A DNA stretch of 64,000 nt from assembly GCA_963170055.1 (NCBI GenBank), contig CAUJGJ010000397.1:2590001-2654000 (forward strand). Direction: 5' to 3'. Below the pieces are notes generated by a model that made no database searches, had not been told where the DNA came from, and worked only from the letters and a program-made list of their open reading frames with translations. Positions within the stretch are counted from its first letter, which is position 1. Each line of letters opens with the position of its first letter. Both the position numbers and the translations under genes were made by a program. Shown here piece after piece: positions 45,177-57,224 of the stretch. The DNA is from Halisarca cf. caerulea (lineage: Eukaryota; Porifera; Demospongiae; Chondrillida; Halisarcidae).

Positions 45177-48100
45177 TTAATGCAAGTTGCAGATAAGTTT
45201 CAGGCAAAGCTTCAAGTCATGAGTATTTTGTACTGTGGTAGAAGGCTCTGGTACATCTGTGTCAAGAAGTTCTTTTAGGTGGGCCTTATGTTTGCACACA
45301 AGCTTGCGGAAGTACCGAGCAAACTTCTTGTGTTTGTGTAGTTCACTAGGGAACTTAATGGCTCTACTTTTAACAGAAGTCCTGACCTAGTCAAATTCTA
45401 CCAATTCGGCTGAATGACCTAAAAGCTTAGCTAATGACTTGCACACAGTAGATGTAAACTCACTTGGACCTTCTTGTACAGTGTCGCTTACTTGCATGTC
45501 GACAAATCCTCATTCTCATTGCACATATTGTCAGTGTGAGTTTCAGGTAGCAGCTCTTCACTTCCATCAACATGGTTGTTTATATGTTCAGGCAATGGGG
45601 ACACCTGTATGTTTGGTGGATCACTCACAACCTTTTGCACAGGAGTAGAAACAAGTGGGGGAACCAGAGATGCTCCGGAAAGAATGGATGTATTGAGAGA
45701 AACATCCATTTCCTCCGTCAAAGGTTGGACATTTGTAACAGATACCAAATGTCCATCATCATTGTAAAGCCTAATTGACTCAATAGGCATGCGAATACCA
45801 AGGGAAATACAATCATCCTAGCACTTGGTGCTTCTCACAGTAACATCTTGCAAGTGAGATGAACAGGCATGGAATATATGTGGCCCATGAGTATGATAGT
45901 CACCATGAGACTCACCATCACGGAAATGAACATCACCTGACTCAGATATACTCCACCATGCACCCATTCCTTGGATGAGGAAGTGGGCAATCCTCTTGAG
46001 GTGAGCCTGCCAGGCAAAAGGCCGCTTTTTGATCCACCTAGCCTTGAAAATGGTGCCTGTATACTTGGGCAGATCTGCTGCTCGCGAACCAATACGAGAA
46101 TTCTGTTTACGGAGTGAGTGGATGGGACCCATCTTTGATTCTCTCTTGACCTGCACCCTTTAAAGACACCAGGCAGCATGTTTTCAGGCTTCCTATCAGT
46201 GCACTTGGCTGCATTGGCTGCTGACTTAAACAACCGCTCTTCATTTTCTGCATTGACAGAATGACTACAAACAGCTTCATGCTGCTGTGGACCATGTATG
46301 AGCAGTGCATGAAAGTACATTGTGGTCATAGCAGAACCAAACAGCTCTAAGTGGAGTTCATGAATAAGGAATGCACAGTTGTAATACTGCAAGCATTGTT
46401 TAGGTGTGCGGTTCACATCAAGACTGTACAAAATTCTGCTGATTTGCACCAAACATTCGACATATATTCGAACAGGGGCAGTCTCAGCTGTCTTGGCTCT
46501 CTTACCAAACACATAAGCAATCTCAATGAGAGCCTCTCGTAGGTCTGAGCCATACAAATGTGCCTTTTTCCACACAGACTCAAGGTACATAGACACTTCT
46601 TCTTTCAAGTCGCTTACAGGGATAACAGAAGGCAACTTCTTCAGTACTCTACCCAAATACCCCTTTAGGTCATGCAGTGGCTCAAAAGAAAGAACCTCAT
46701 AGTCTTGAAGGTTCAGGTCAGACAATGAACTCTCAGGAGAGAACATCAACAGTGATGGTACTCTCTGAACACCACTCAGAATACCTTTCAGTGCATCAGT
46801 CCTTCCCTTCTTAGTTGTTGGGTAGTCCTTTACACCCCTTGCCTCTAGTTCACGTCTCAGGTCTTCTGTGCTGAGATCATCATAAAATTTGAGCACACCT
46901 ACCCTCTTCCCAAACTTGCCCTTCAGTGCTACTTCTTGATTGCTCTCCAAGGAACGCTGCTTACAAGAGGTTGCATGGGCAAAATCTCCAAATTGGGAGG
47001 CAGAGCAAATACAACCAACACATGGATATGTACCTCCACATGATATGCCAGCTTTGAACTCAGCGGCCGGCTTGTCACCCTTGAAGTACTTCAGTACATC
47101 AAACACTTTCACTCCACCAGCTGCATCCAGCTGCATCCATCATCCAGTCCATCCAGCTCAGCCAGTCTTTCTGGGATGATGCAAGCCTGGTCAGCAAGTG
47201 AGGAGCTTCCATGGGCAATAAAGTGAATCTCCCCTTCTTCAACATACTCTTGTACTCCTGGAGACTCAGACTCAGACAAAAAAAGTACAGGATTATAAAC
47301 AACACCAACCATTACAGCAATGATTCCGTGTGAGGCCAAACTAGAATGATCATGCCAAACCCACAGAGAACGTCTTCTTTCATACTGAGCAAGAAGTACT
47401 CTCAGTTCTTCTGTGGATTTGGCACTTACATCAACACATGGCATTGCTTTGAAAATGGTTACCATGGCATCCCGATTCATAGTAGCAATTTCACTATCAG
47501 TGTGCAATCGCATCATCTTTTGATGACTGTCAAGTGAACGCTTACGAATATCTGCCAGGGTAAATTGCGGCTATGGGCCTCTATGACTTTTGTTTCACCT
47601 TTGACTCTTCTTTTAATTGCCACAGGAACACATGGTATACCAGTTTGCAGCTCCCCACTTTCAACCATTGCTGCATCTATAGTTGACAAAGTTTTCTTGT
47701 TAGGAGGTGCAGGCATTGCAATATTGGTCCCATCAAACTTCCTCTTGATAGATTTAGGTTTAGGCTGAATTTGCAAACCAAGAATAGCTGGATTTACCTC
47801 TAAAGCAAGAAGTTTCAATTTATGCCCTCTATCTGAACCATTGACACCAAATTTATCAGCTATGGCAGTGGCTTTGAATTAAAGAGAACTATCCCAATGT
47901 TTCAAGTAAGCAACAAGCTAATCAAATCTTGCACATTCGTGGGGTTTCACTGAATAACGCTTCTTCATCTTTTCAGAAACTTTGGGTGGTATATAGCATT
48001 GTGATTTTCTGATAGAATCCATTTTGCTCAAACTAATGTCATTAACGTATGCCGCCTTCAAAGTGTTCTTTCGCAAAGATTCATTGCATTTTCGAGTAAA

Positions 48101-49021
48101 CTGTTTTTGGGTATCTGCAATGACATGATTTATTTCAGCATCAGTATCTCTGAGGCCTAGCTCTTGGGGATACCGGTTTGCTAAGTTTTCAAAGGCCTGC
48201 CCAGTTCTCTGTCGGCATAGACGGTTGAAGTCCTGAGACTCATTCTCAATGAAAGACTTAACAGAAGTTCGATCATCTTTTTTGGGCCGCTGGAAGGCGG
48301 CCCTATATTGTTTTTACTTTCACCGAAGTGTCCGGAATGTCCGTAACGATGTCAATATATATATATATATATATATGTCAACAACATGGCGGACGCGAAG
48401 TCGGTACGTAATCTTTTGGCTATATTTCGGTGAAATTCATTCGTCTGCTCCTGCTTTTATCAGCGAAGAGTCTTTTCGACCAGAAGAGTTCTTCGTAGTA
48501 TTATTTTAGTCAATAACAACGATTTCCAAGCGATTCGAGTTTCCAGGGCCGAAGGCGGCCCACGAGTTTTTTAAACTCGAATCGCTTGTTCAATCATGAA
48601 CACGGGTTTCAATGGGAATGACTTCTGTTCTTTGCCAAACGCCCGTGCACAAGCTCGACAATTAGACAGAGAATGGGCAGCCCTTTCATTTACTGATAAC
48701 TTATCCCAGAATCGAATCGAAATAATCTTTTCCCAAAGAAAATCGAGGGCCTTGGAATCGGAGTTTGAACTGGTCACTGAAACACGTTGACCCGGGAGAC
48801 TGATTACCTGATGTACCTGTTTGATTCTTTGTTTTCGGTGAGGCATCCTCGGAGGCATCCGTCTTCTGTCCCTCGGTATTTGCCTTATTTCCCGAATTTG
48901 AAGATTCACGATCTTCCCAGCTCTTCAAATAGGTTTCGTACACAAGAGTGCGGCAAAAGCCACAGTTGAAAAGAGTACCGACTTTCTCTGTGAAAGGCAT
49001 GACCGCTTCAAATGACAACAA
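45177..49021 (-). pseudogene. Large unassigned protein of element N1 (paralogue of the 60-64 kb gene)
   Basis: The N-terminus reads MPFTEKVGTLFNCGFCRTLV, then a Ser/Lys-rich linker and SLSNCRACARAF...FPLKPVFMIE (48600-48680). The MITE B at 48284-48588 interrupts here. The ORF continues with KLKLLALEV...MPAPPNKK (47700-47818), MMRLHTDSE and SLWVWHDHSSLASHGIIAVM (47380-47440) with VGVVYNPVLFL. A segment RRELEARGVKDYPTTKKGR resembling an SAP-like helix pair follows (46800-46870). Then come FEPLHDLKGYLGRVLKKLP (46630-46690), YYNCAFLIHELHLELFG and NAENEERLFKSAANAAK. Lesions include frame changes near 48240, 47570, 47130 and 46150 and a TAG near 45820. I know no assigned function. Paralogy to the second copy is direct. 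Confidence 0.7.
48284..48588. mobile_element. Hairpin MITE family B, copy 4
   Basis: GGGCCGC-TGGAA-GGCGGCCC opens it. CACCGAAGTGTCCGGAATG, (TA)n, CAACAACATGGCGGACGCG and AAGTCGGTACGTAATC follow, and it ends with the AAGCGATTCGAG hairpin. It interrupts the coding sequence of the N1 large protein just after PVFMIE, so it arrived after N1. Confidence 0.85.
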
Positions 49022-49282
49022 TCAAAAAGGCTTCACGTCTGTTTGTCAGTACAGCGACTGTTGACAATAAACAGCGAAAAAGGTATCACGTACGTATACG
49101 GAAATGACTTCCCACTTAAATCTCAAGCCTTGTCTATGACGTCACATCCAGGTCACGCTAAAGTCATGTGAAAACTGGCCTCCCAAGGCTTTGTGGACAT
49201 GTCCATGCTGAAATGGTCGGGCGGCACTGACATAGGCCCGGAACGGCTGTGTTTTCTACTTCATTTTAACATTTTTCGGATA

Positions 49283-49438
49283 ATACAACTTTTCCATGTT
49301 GGGGATTTCAATTCTCTGTAGTTTTCCAAAGTTACTAATCAAAAAGTGAGTCTAGATTGTGTTAACTGTACATTTTTGGTAATTTTCTTGAAAAGTAAGT
49401 GGAGTAATAAAATCCCCCACATGGAAGTTTTAAGTATA
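49283..49438. repeat. Small foldback, about 155 bp
   Basis: CTTTTCCATGTTGGGGATTT at the left pairs with AAATCCCCCACATGGAAGTT at the right. A single related arm lies near 31834. Positioned between the N1 protein start and its right TIR. Confidence 0.6.
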
Positions 49439-49730
49439 GTCATGAAGATTATATTAAAGCCCTTCTCTGGTGTATGGTGCATCTTCTACGCTGCCGCCCG
49501 GCCAATTTGTGCTGTTTTACAAGGTAACGAAAACGTGCCTGCCGATCGCTGCTAAAGCGAGCAATGATTACAAATAAGGTATCAAATGAAAGCCAATATG
49601 TTGTTCCACAAACCTATATATGAATTGTAGGCATATGCATCATCTATAAGAGAAGAGAGAAAGAAAAACAAGGGTGAAAATATTTTTTTGGCGAAGCCAT
49701 TAAAGTGCAAACGGACATGTTCCACATGCA

Positions 49731-50795
49731 ATGATAGCATATCGCGGACGGATATCCTACCTACAAGACATCCCGAAAAAACCACAAAGTTTGGGATAAA
49801 GGTATGGCTCCTAGCAGAGTTCAAGACAGGATACATTGTCAACTACATTGTCTACACTGGAAAACTGAGTGAGGAAAACATGGACTCAGAGCTGGAGGGT
49901 CATAATCAAGGTTACAAGGTTGTAATGGCCCTGATAAAACCATACCTCAACCTCGGTCACCATGTTTATTTTGACAACTTGTTTACATCCCTCAAGCTAC
50001 TACAAGATTTGCAAGTCAAAGGGACCTATGCCACTGGAACTGCAAGGTCTAACAGGAAGGGGTACCCAACTGAGATAAAAAATGCTAAACTGAAAGTTGG
50101 TGAATACATGGAGCAGCAACGACAAGGCATAGTTGTTACAAAATGGCATGACAAACGAGAAGTGAGTTTGATGACAACATGAACCCACTCACCATTAGTC
50201 GCAAATCCAAAGATCCATCCAAGAGAGTGGTTAAGATGCCAGTTGTCATCCACCAATACAATACGTACATGAGTGGGGTGGATCTATCGGATTAGTTGCG
50301 GCAATACTATGCTAGCGGGCGCCAGAGTAAAAAGTACTGGAAGTACATCTGGTTCTTGATAGATACTTCTATATGTAATGCATTTGTGGCTTCCAAGGGA
50401 CAACTATCTGACACAGGGAAGCAGTTCTTGTTTCGTCTAGCTTTGGCCAAGCAGCTCATCAGTGGGTTTTCCAGCCGATACAGACAGCCCTCCAAGCGAA
50501 GCGCTAGCACCTGCAATGACAGCCTCGCAAAGAAGAAGACTGTGAAGGCACCACTAGAAGTTGTTCTGGTAAAGCCTGGTAGTCTCTTACAGCACGAAGG
50601 AGTAACTTTTGCCTCTAGAAAAAGGGCTTGTGCGTAGTGCCAGAAGAAGAACTTGAGAATACCGAAGGGCCGAATCCACGAAACTGTGTACGGCTGTTAC
50701 ACCTGCGATATTCATCTTCACCACGGCTCTTGCTTCCAGAAATATCACGATGAAGTTGTTTTCGTGTCTGAAGAGCATCCAAGCAGTACTATGTA
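49731..50795 (+). pseudogene. piggyBac transposase #4, C-terminal part
   Basis: It resumes with MIAYRGRISYLQDIPKK, then a one-base slip into TKFGIKVWLLAEFKTGY. Catalytic blocks are HHVYFDNLFTSLKLLQDL (49960) and MSGVDLSD (50270), the latter followed at once by TAG where the family has Gln. A TGA near 50180 and another stop at 50636 are present. The C-terminal Cys/His region is CQKKN...YGCYTCDIHLHHGSCFQKYH (50640-50745). It belongs with 40934-41753. Confidence 0.85.
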
Positions 50796-51104
50796 GGAAA
50801 TATGTGTGTTTAGGACATTTTCTTGACTGTAGATGTTGATATGCTAAGTATGCGCAACTTTATAACTTGTCTTTTCTTTGAATATGCCATAAACTTTGTC
50901 TTTGTCTTGATTTTTGTATTCTCTGGCTTTTGAAGTAATAGTTAATCGAAAGTTGCAATACAACAAGGCAAGCGAGAAAGGAGTTATAACGAAAAACTAA
51001 ACTTGCTTTAAGAATCGACACGTGGTGCACTAAGGTGACAATTCTTATGGTATCTAGGAAGGGGTTCCATTTAGCACTTCCGGTTTCTTATGGTGCAAGA
51101 TGTG

Positions 51105-51423
51105 TTAAAGGAACCATTAAGAACAATGACTTTAAACTTCATAACATTGTGTAACAGTAGTTTACTGCAGGGTGTGCAAATATGCAAAACCTTCCATCTT
51201 GCAACCTATTTTAAGTATACGTATATTTTCGTATATATAATATTATCATGATATCAGAGGTTTCGCAAATTTGTGAAACCTCCGGTCATTACTTCCGGTG
51301 ATTCAGTCATACGTCACACGTGAATCTGCGCCTGCGCAGGAAATAAGCCACGAGGAGGATCATGGGTCGCAATCAAGGCATTTCCATAGATGCACAGCTA
51401 ACTGCTTTGTCGCTATGTGAGTC
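51105..51423. other. Short gene-free stretch with a palindrome
   Basis: Near 51257-51282 the arms GAGGTTTCGCAAA and TTTGTGAAACCTC form an almost perfect inverted repeat. Nothing else is recognisable. Confidence 0.5.
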
Positions 51424-53386
51424 TCACATTTCCAGTCGACTACATATTCTAATGCTCAATAAAGCCTGATTTTGGCATTTACTCTTTAAGTGTTTGTGTG
51501 ATTCGTGCATGTGTACCTCGCTTGGCTGCCTTAAAGTTTCTTCTGTTTGCATTGGCAGCACTTCAGCTGTAGTGGATTTTAGCTGAATGAACTTCGGCAA
51601 AGGCCAGGAGTTGGGAGGGTTGGGAAATGGATTAGCCACGAATGTCATCCATTCTTTCAGGCTATCTTCTTTTATCCAGGACTGCCAAGACTCCAGTTGC
51701 GTGCTGAAGGTTGCAATCTCTGCCTTCTTGTCCACTGGCGGGACATGTGTTGGACTGCTACTGACATCCGGATATTCCTGAGGGATAAAGTGTACCAATT
51801 GAAGGTTTGTTACAAGACATTGTGTGTCGGCAGTTGTTCTTAGGCAAATAGCTACATGGCTACATCTAACGTAATGGGAACTTTTTGCATTAACGTTTTT
51901 GTTTTTAACTGGGTACCTAGAATGGTGCTAGCCTTGTTGCTACAAGTCTCTCCACCTTGAAATCATAATATTATTATTGACGCTGGATTTGTCTAATTGA
52001 ATAAGCTTTCGTACCTGTCAGTGTAGTAGTGGTGTGTTTTATTAAACCATAGATGCAGCAGCATGGTTCCTCCAACCATAGACACACAAACCACTTTGGC
52101 TTTCATTTTAGCAAGAAAAGCAAAACTCTGTACCTTTTGAAATGAGAGACCTTAAGTTTAAAACACCCTTAGCCTGCTATTTGGTTATTTAGAAAAATCA
52201 AGGATAATGGATGAGACTTTCCTTTTCCTTTCTTAGTACCTGTCAGCAGGTTAAGTCCATCACAAGTTATATATAAGAAATTTCTGTGTTCTTACTAGAC
52301 AGAGCTAAAGACTATTCAAAGAACATATGCAAGTGAAACGTACGTTATATACGTACACACATACGTATGTATGTATCATCTGAAATCCTTTTTTGAGCCC
52401 TTTTAAACTGATTCTACTAGTTTTGTAAAAAAAAGTATTAAATCTACCACAGTGTGTGTATTTCATCTACTTCAACCAGCCATAAACTACGATTTATGCG
52501 ACAAAACTAAAGTAAATTAGGATGATCCGTATGCAATTGAATTTGTTGCGCTCACTAATCACCAGATCAAGCTACTTATGTGTTTCTTGAACTTCAATCT
52601 CTATATCCTTTTGTCAACTGACAGCCTTCATGCTTGTGTAAATAAGTGTGTATTACTATAGTACTTGGATCACAGCCAGCCATTTAATATCACTGCGGGT
52701 CTATATAGGATTTTTATCTTGGTCATCAAATTACCCTCGAAAATGATGGTCATGGGCTTCAAGATCCTGCATGAGCTAGCCTACGATGGTAAGAACTTTG
52801 AAATACTGAGATTGGATTGACTTCTGTAAAAGAGTCACTTCTGATCTACTGATGGGATTATGATTTTTATTTACCTTGATAGCTAGTTTACCATGACCGC
52901 AGATAGGATGAACCTCGGTGATCAAATTACAATTTCTGTAACCTTTGAGATCAAATTATGTTGATAAGTGGTATCCATATGAAGTAACGCTACTCACACG
53001 ATTGCAGTACATTGCTTTACTGTTACGCTATAGTAACTTTTTAATGTGTTCAGTAATTGGATAGGACTGCTACAGTCTGTAACACAAAGTTGGATCCCAT
53101 TTATTACCTCTAGAATTTCTCCTTGTACCACTTGCCAGGGGTCTGTACTTCTGTCTTTGTACCTCATGATGATGCCACCTGTCCCTGTGACAAATTCAAA
53201 ACACAGCGGACCACTGTGTCCCTTCAGTTTGCTCTCTCCCAGCCACTCACGAACATTGTATATCTCTTCCAGCTTGATGACAAGAGGGGTTGGTGTATAG
53301 CTATCTTCAATGTTCTTTTGTAAATCTGAGGAAACAAGTAATTCAGTTTGAAATTGTAGGCTGGCTGTTATCATGAGGACTGACAC
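51424..53386 (-). pseudogene. DUF7869-like protein, 3' exons
   Basis: Two coding-like blocks. The 53049-53330 block encodes TPTPLVIKLEEIYNVREWL, then CFEFVTGTGGIIMRYKDRS and DPWQVVQGEIL. The 51424-51798 block encodes EYPDVSSSPTHVPPVDKK and NPPNSWPLPKF. Both read like the C-terminal region that follows the DUF7869 domain in repeat-encoded proteins. They share strand and order with the DUF7869-like exons at 57225-58551. A diverged MITE (52486-53048) separates the two blocks. The linkage is inferred. Confidence 0.45.
52486..53048. mobile_element. Diverged copy of the 670-bp TA MITE
   Basis: Blocks CGACAAAACTAAAGTAAATT, CACTAATCACCAGATCAAG, CTATATCCTTTTGTC and GATCAAATTACAATTTCT parallel the MITE at 57781-58450 in the same order. 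The termini are degraded. Confidence 0.65.
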
Positions 53387-53610
53387 ACGTGCTTGATTAT
53401 TTATGGCAGTTAATAACTTATCAAAAAGTTATGTGTTGAAAGGGTAGTTAGTGGCTGTTCCCAAACCCATCTGAAACTAGGTCATTTTATATATAAACTA
53501 GGTCATTCTATATTATTTTCATTATGAATTCCAGAAGTGTAACGCACTATTCATATGTGTAACCTGTGCAGCGAAAAGGTACCCAAACCGTTTACAGTAA
53601 ACAATGCGAA

Positions 53611-54000
<390 letters not shown>

Positions 54001-54119
54001 TGGTGAGTTAATATGTATATACACATGTGCATATATTGTACTATATGCATGTGCTGTGTGTGGTTATGTGTGTGCATGTGTGTGTATGTGTACATGTGTG
54101 TGTTTGTGTATGTGTGTTT

Positions 54120-54180
<61 letters not shown>

Positions 54181-54724
54181 ACGTACTCTTTCAGCATGTC
54201 TATTTAATATATTTTATGTTCCTTTTCTAACCATGTAGGCAACCAACAACCAGCACACATGGCAGCAATAACATTTTCCAAGTAAAACTTCATCATTTAT
54301 TCCTTTTATTAATATTATTATTATTCTTAACTCTCTCTTATTTATTCCTATTATATATTAATTTATATACATTATAATTCTACAGTATAATTGTATATAT
54401 TATTATATTCATGACATTATTTACATACTAATTATTAATAAACCATTACAATAAAATAAAAATCAAAATGATATATAACAGTATTTCAACAAATTATAAA
54501 TCCATGCATAATACAGTCAATTATAGAAAACATGTACACAGTAGTTTTTCAGAATCAAGTTAGATTCTTCGCATAAGCATACAATACACTGTACTTTCTG
54601 TGTATCAAATTCCTGCAAAGGACAATATAAATTAGCATAGTATATGATAAACACACATGAATTACATACAAACATGAATATTCACTATACATGGACATCC
54701 TCACACACACTAAATGTGTGTAAT

Positions 54725-54786
<62 letters not shown>

Positions 54787-54933
54787 ATGCACCCCCCACA
54801 ACCACTGAAGACACACATTAATAGAGGTACACATCAGGGCTGCATACACAATTAGGGGATAGGGGGCAAATTGAGGTTTCTAAATTTTTTGTAATATGGA
54901 AGACATTATGGGATAGCTATTTTTACACACACA

Positions 54934-54996
<63 letters not shown>

Positions 54997-55019
54997 ACAC
55001 ACACACACGTACGCATACA

Positions 55020-55071
<52 letters not shown>

Positions 55072-55079
55072 TCCAAATA
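54001..55079. repeat. CA/TG arrays and family G reverse copy
   Basis: TG array at 54050-54178, AT-rich spacer with many ATTATTATT-like runs, then family G in reverse (54545-54925) including the CA core 54728-54784. A further CA array runs from 54926 to 55070. No gene: the poly-Cys/Val and poly-His/Thr frames are artefacts. Confidence 0.8.
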
Positions 55080-55281
55080 TACACTTACAATTTCAACAAA
55101 GGTCTTCAGAATCAGTACTTCAGTCTATATTCTGAACATGAAAAGAAAGAACAATAAACAATGAAACCACACAAAAGGACACATACATACACACACACAG
55201 CCGAACCTCTTCTCTACACACCTGGTTCCACTTCAGCATGGTACTATAACCAATGTGGTGTATCAAGTGATTGCAAATAGG

Positions 55282-55352
<71 letters not shown>

Positions 55353-55561
55353 TCCAAATAAACACTTACAATTTCACCAAAGGCCTTCAGAAACAATGCT
55401 TTAGTCTATATTCTGAACATGAAAAGAAAGAACAATCAATGAAACCACAAATGCACACAGACACACACAGTGGAACTTCTTCACTACATACCTGGTTCCA
55501 CTACAGCATGCTACTATATGTTGTATCAAACACACACACACAAACACCATACATACTCAAT

Positions 55562-55611
<50 letters not shown>

Positions 55612-56205
55612 AAACAAAATAGATACGGGAACATAGTATACAACATCTACACTAACATACACCAACGCTTTCATCTCTCATCTTACCTGCCTGTTCCCCA
55701 AACTTCTTTGGATCTTCCCGTTGTTTCCATACTTTCGCGGTTCAAAGGTTTTCTTCTTATCCAAACATCTGCGTCCTATTCTCTGACGTGTTGAACCATC
55801 GTCCTAAATGCTTCGTCAAAGTTCTCTTCCTTGTTAGATGAGGGCACTTAACAGCTTTTGTCGGTTTTCGAGTCCTTCCACAACTTCTAAAACAAAGACA
55901 ACAACTTTAAACCAGTCGCTCTACCTCTAAAAATTGAAGGCCCACGGAAATTCTTGGAGCGAGTTCAATCTTCGTGGTTAACTCTCAATCCAAATCTTTA
56001 GGTCTTGAAGATTCTTCGTTGACGAAAACAGAAGCAAAGACACAAAATTCACTGAATAATACCAACGACTTCGACTACCGCCTAAAAGTCCGCCATGTTG
56101 TTGACATATATATATATATATATATATATATTGACATCGTTACGGACGTTCCGGACACTTCCGGTGAAAGTAAAAACAATATAGGGGCTGCCTTTGGCGG
56201 CCCAA
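55080..56205 (-). repeat. Family E repeat, reverse copy, with MITE-type end
   Basis: CA arrays lie at 55280-55348 and 55567-55610, with TATTCTGAACATGAAAAGAA twice, about 280 bp apart (an internal duplication). The E exon-like block is at about 55680-56090. The stretch then reaches CCGCCATGTTGTTGACA, (TA)n, TTGACATCGTTACGGACGTT, ACTTCCGGTGAAAG and GGGGCTGCC-TTTG-GCGGCCC (56184-56204). This copy shows family E and family B share the same terminal module. Confidence 0.75.
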
Positions 56206-56829
56206 AAAGGCAAAACCACGAAGACGCCCAGACCAGTAGTTTGTTAGTTTCGAAGACTTTAAATTTTCACTCGGTGAGCACGGCCATTTTATAATTTCGA
56301 ATACGGAGAACATGTCATAACCTTATGAATATAATTATCTCGCTAGCCTGCCATTGTAATTCCTCATACATGTCATAAACCATTGCAAAATCATATACGG
56401 TACTTCCCATAGAAATTTTAACAATTTGTTATGAACAAACGAACAAGCGAATGAATAACGAAGGGCAAACGAATGTGGAATGAACGAGCAAGCGAACGAA
56501 CACTTGAACCCATGACGTCATAATGTGACGTTTTCAAAATTACGCAACTTCTATAAAGACGTCATGGCTTCGACTAGGTGAGCGATTCTTCGGATTCTCC
56601 CACAAGTTGGCGAAATGAATGAAACGAAATTTCATCATCCTTAGCTATCTCACTGTCAATGAAGACCAGGATAGCATGCGTCTTGGTGGGTTTTTTACCA
56701 GTTACCGCTTCTGGTAATGGTGCCCGTATCTTTAAATTTATTCAGGAAATGCGATATCCCGGGCTTCGTAACGTGGTGGCCTTCTGACGGTAGATTCGCG
56801 ATCTGAGACTAAGACTTGCCTATTCTGAG

Positions 56830-56970
56830 TACCGTATATGCTCCAATTTTTCGTCATTCCAATTATTCGTCATGGGCTCCAAAAAGGATGAAAAGCATTC
56901 TAATTGATGACAAAATAGCATGTGTTCTAATCCTACGTCAGAGACCCTAATCATTCGTCACGCGGGCTGG
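56830..56970. repeat. pogo-type terminal fragment
   Basis: TACCGTATATGCTCCAATTT followed by TTCGTCATTCCAATTATTCG and more TAATCNTTCGTCA units resembles the subterminal structure of the Tigger element at 36355 but with a different terminal sequence. Only one end is seen. Confidence 0.5.
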
Positions 56971-57224
56971 ACGCCTTTGTTCTGCCATTTGTTGTGCCAT
57001 TAATATACTGGATAGATAGGCATTTTTACATTGTGAGAGACACACAGAATAGTAGTATTGTACACAACTGAGTACACTGGCAGGGTAAGTGAATCAGTCG
57101 TTGAGGATCAAAATTTTGGTTGTGTATGTACCTGCTTGAAAACTTTGTTCTTCACCAAGAGAGCACAGTAGCTGAAAAAGTATTTGTTTTCATTTTCTCG
57201 TGCACAGTTGTCGAGTTGAATCAT

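Larger units (their letters stand above)
41754..49730 (-). mobile_element. Nested TIR element N1, 7,977 bp, unassigned class
   Basis: CGCATGTGGAACATGTCC begins at 41754, and the right end reversed is TGCATGTGGAACATGTCC (18 bp, one mismatch at the outermost base). AT flanks both sides (41752-41753, 49731-49732), and excising it restores the piggyBac reading DEE-MIAYRGR. Inside on the minus strand are a large protein gene (45177-49021) and a CCCH zinc-finger gene (41994-43537). Two minisatellites lie between them. Later insertions are a MITE B at 48284 and a 1-kb foldback at 42091. The large protein is related to the gene at 60.2-64 kb. I cannot assign it to a named superfamily. Confidence 0.75.
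40555..51104 (+). mobile_element. piggyBac element #4, split by an 8-kb insertion
   Basis: CACATCTTGCACCAT begins at 40555 after CTAA (one change from TTAA). ATGGTGCAAGATGTG ends at 51104, followed by TTAA 51105-51108. Without the insertion at 41754-49730 the element is about 2.57 kb. Near the left end CCATGCGCCGTATGCGCCCTGA is present twice (about 42 bp apart). Confidence 0.85.
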
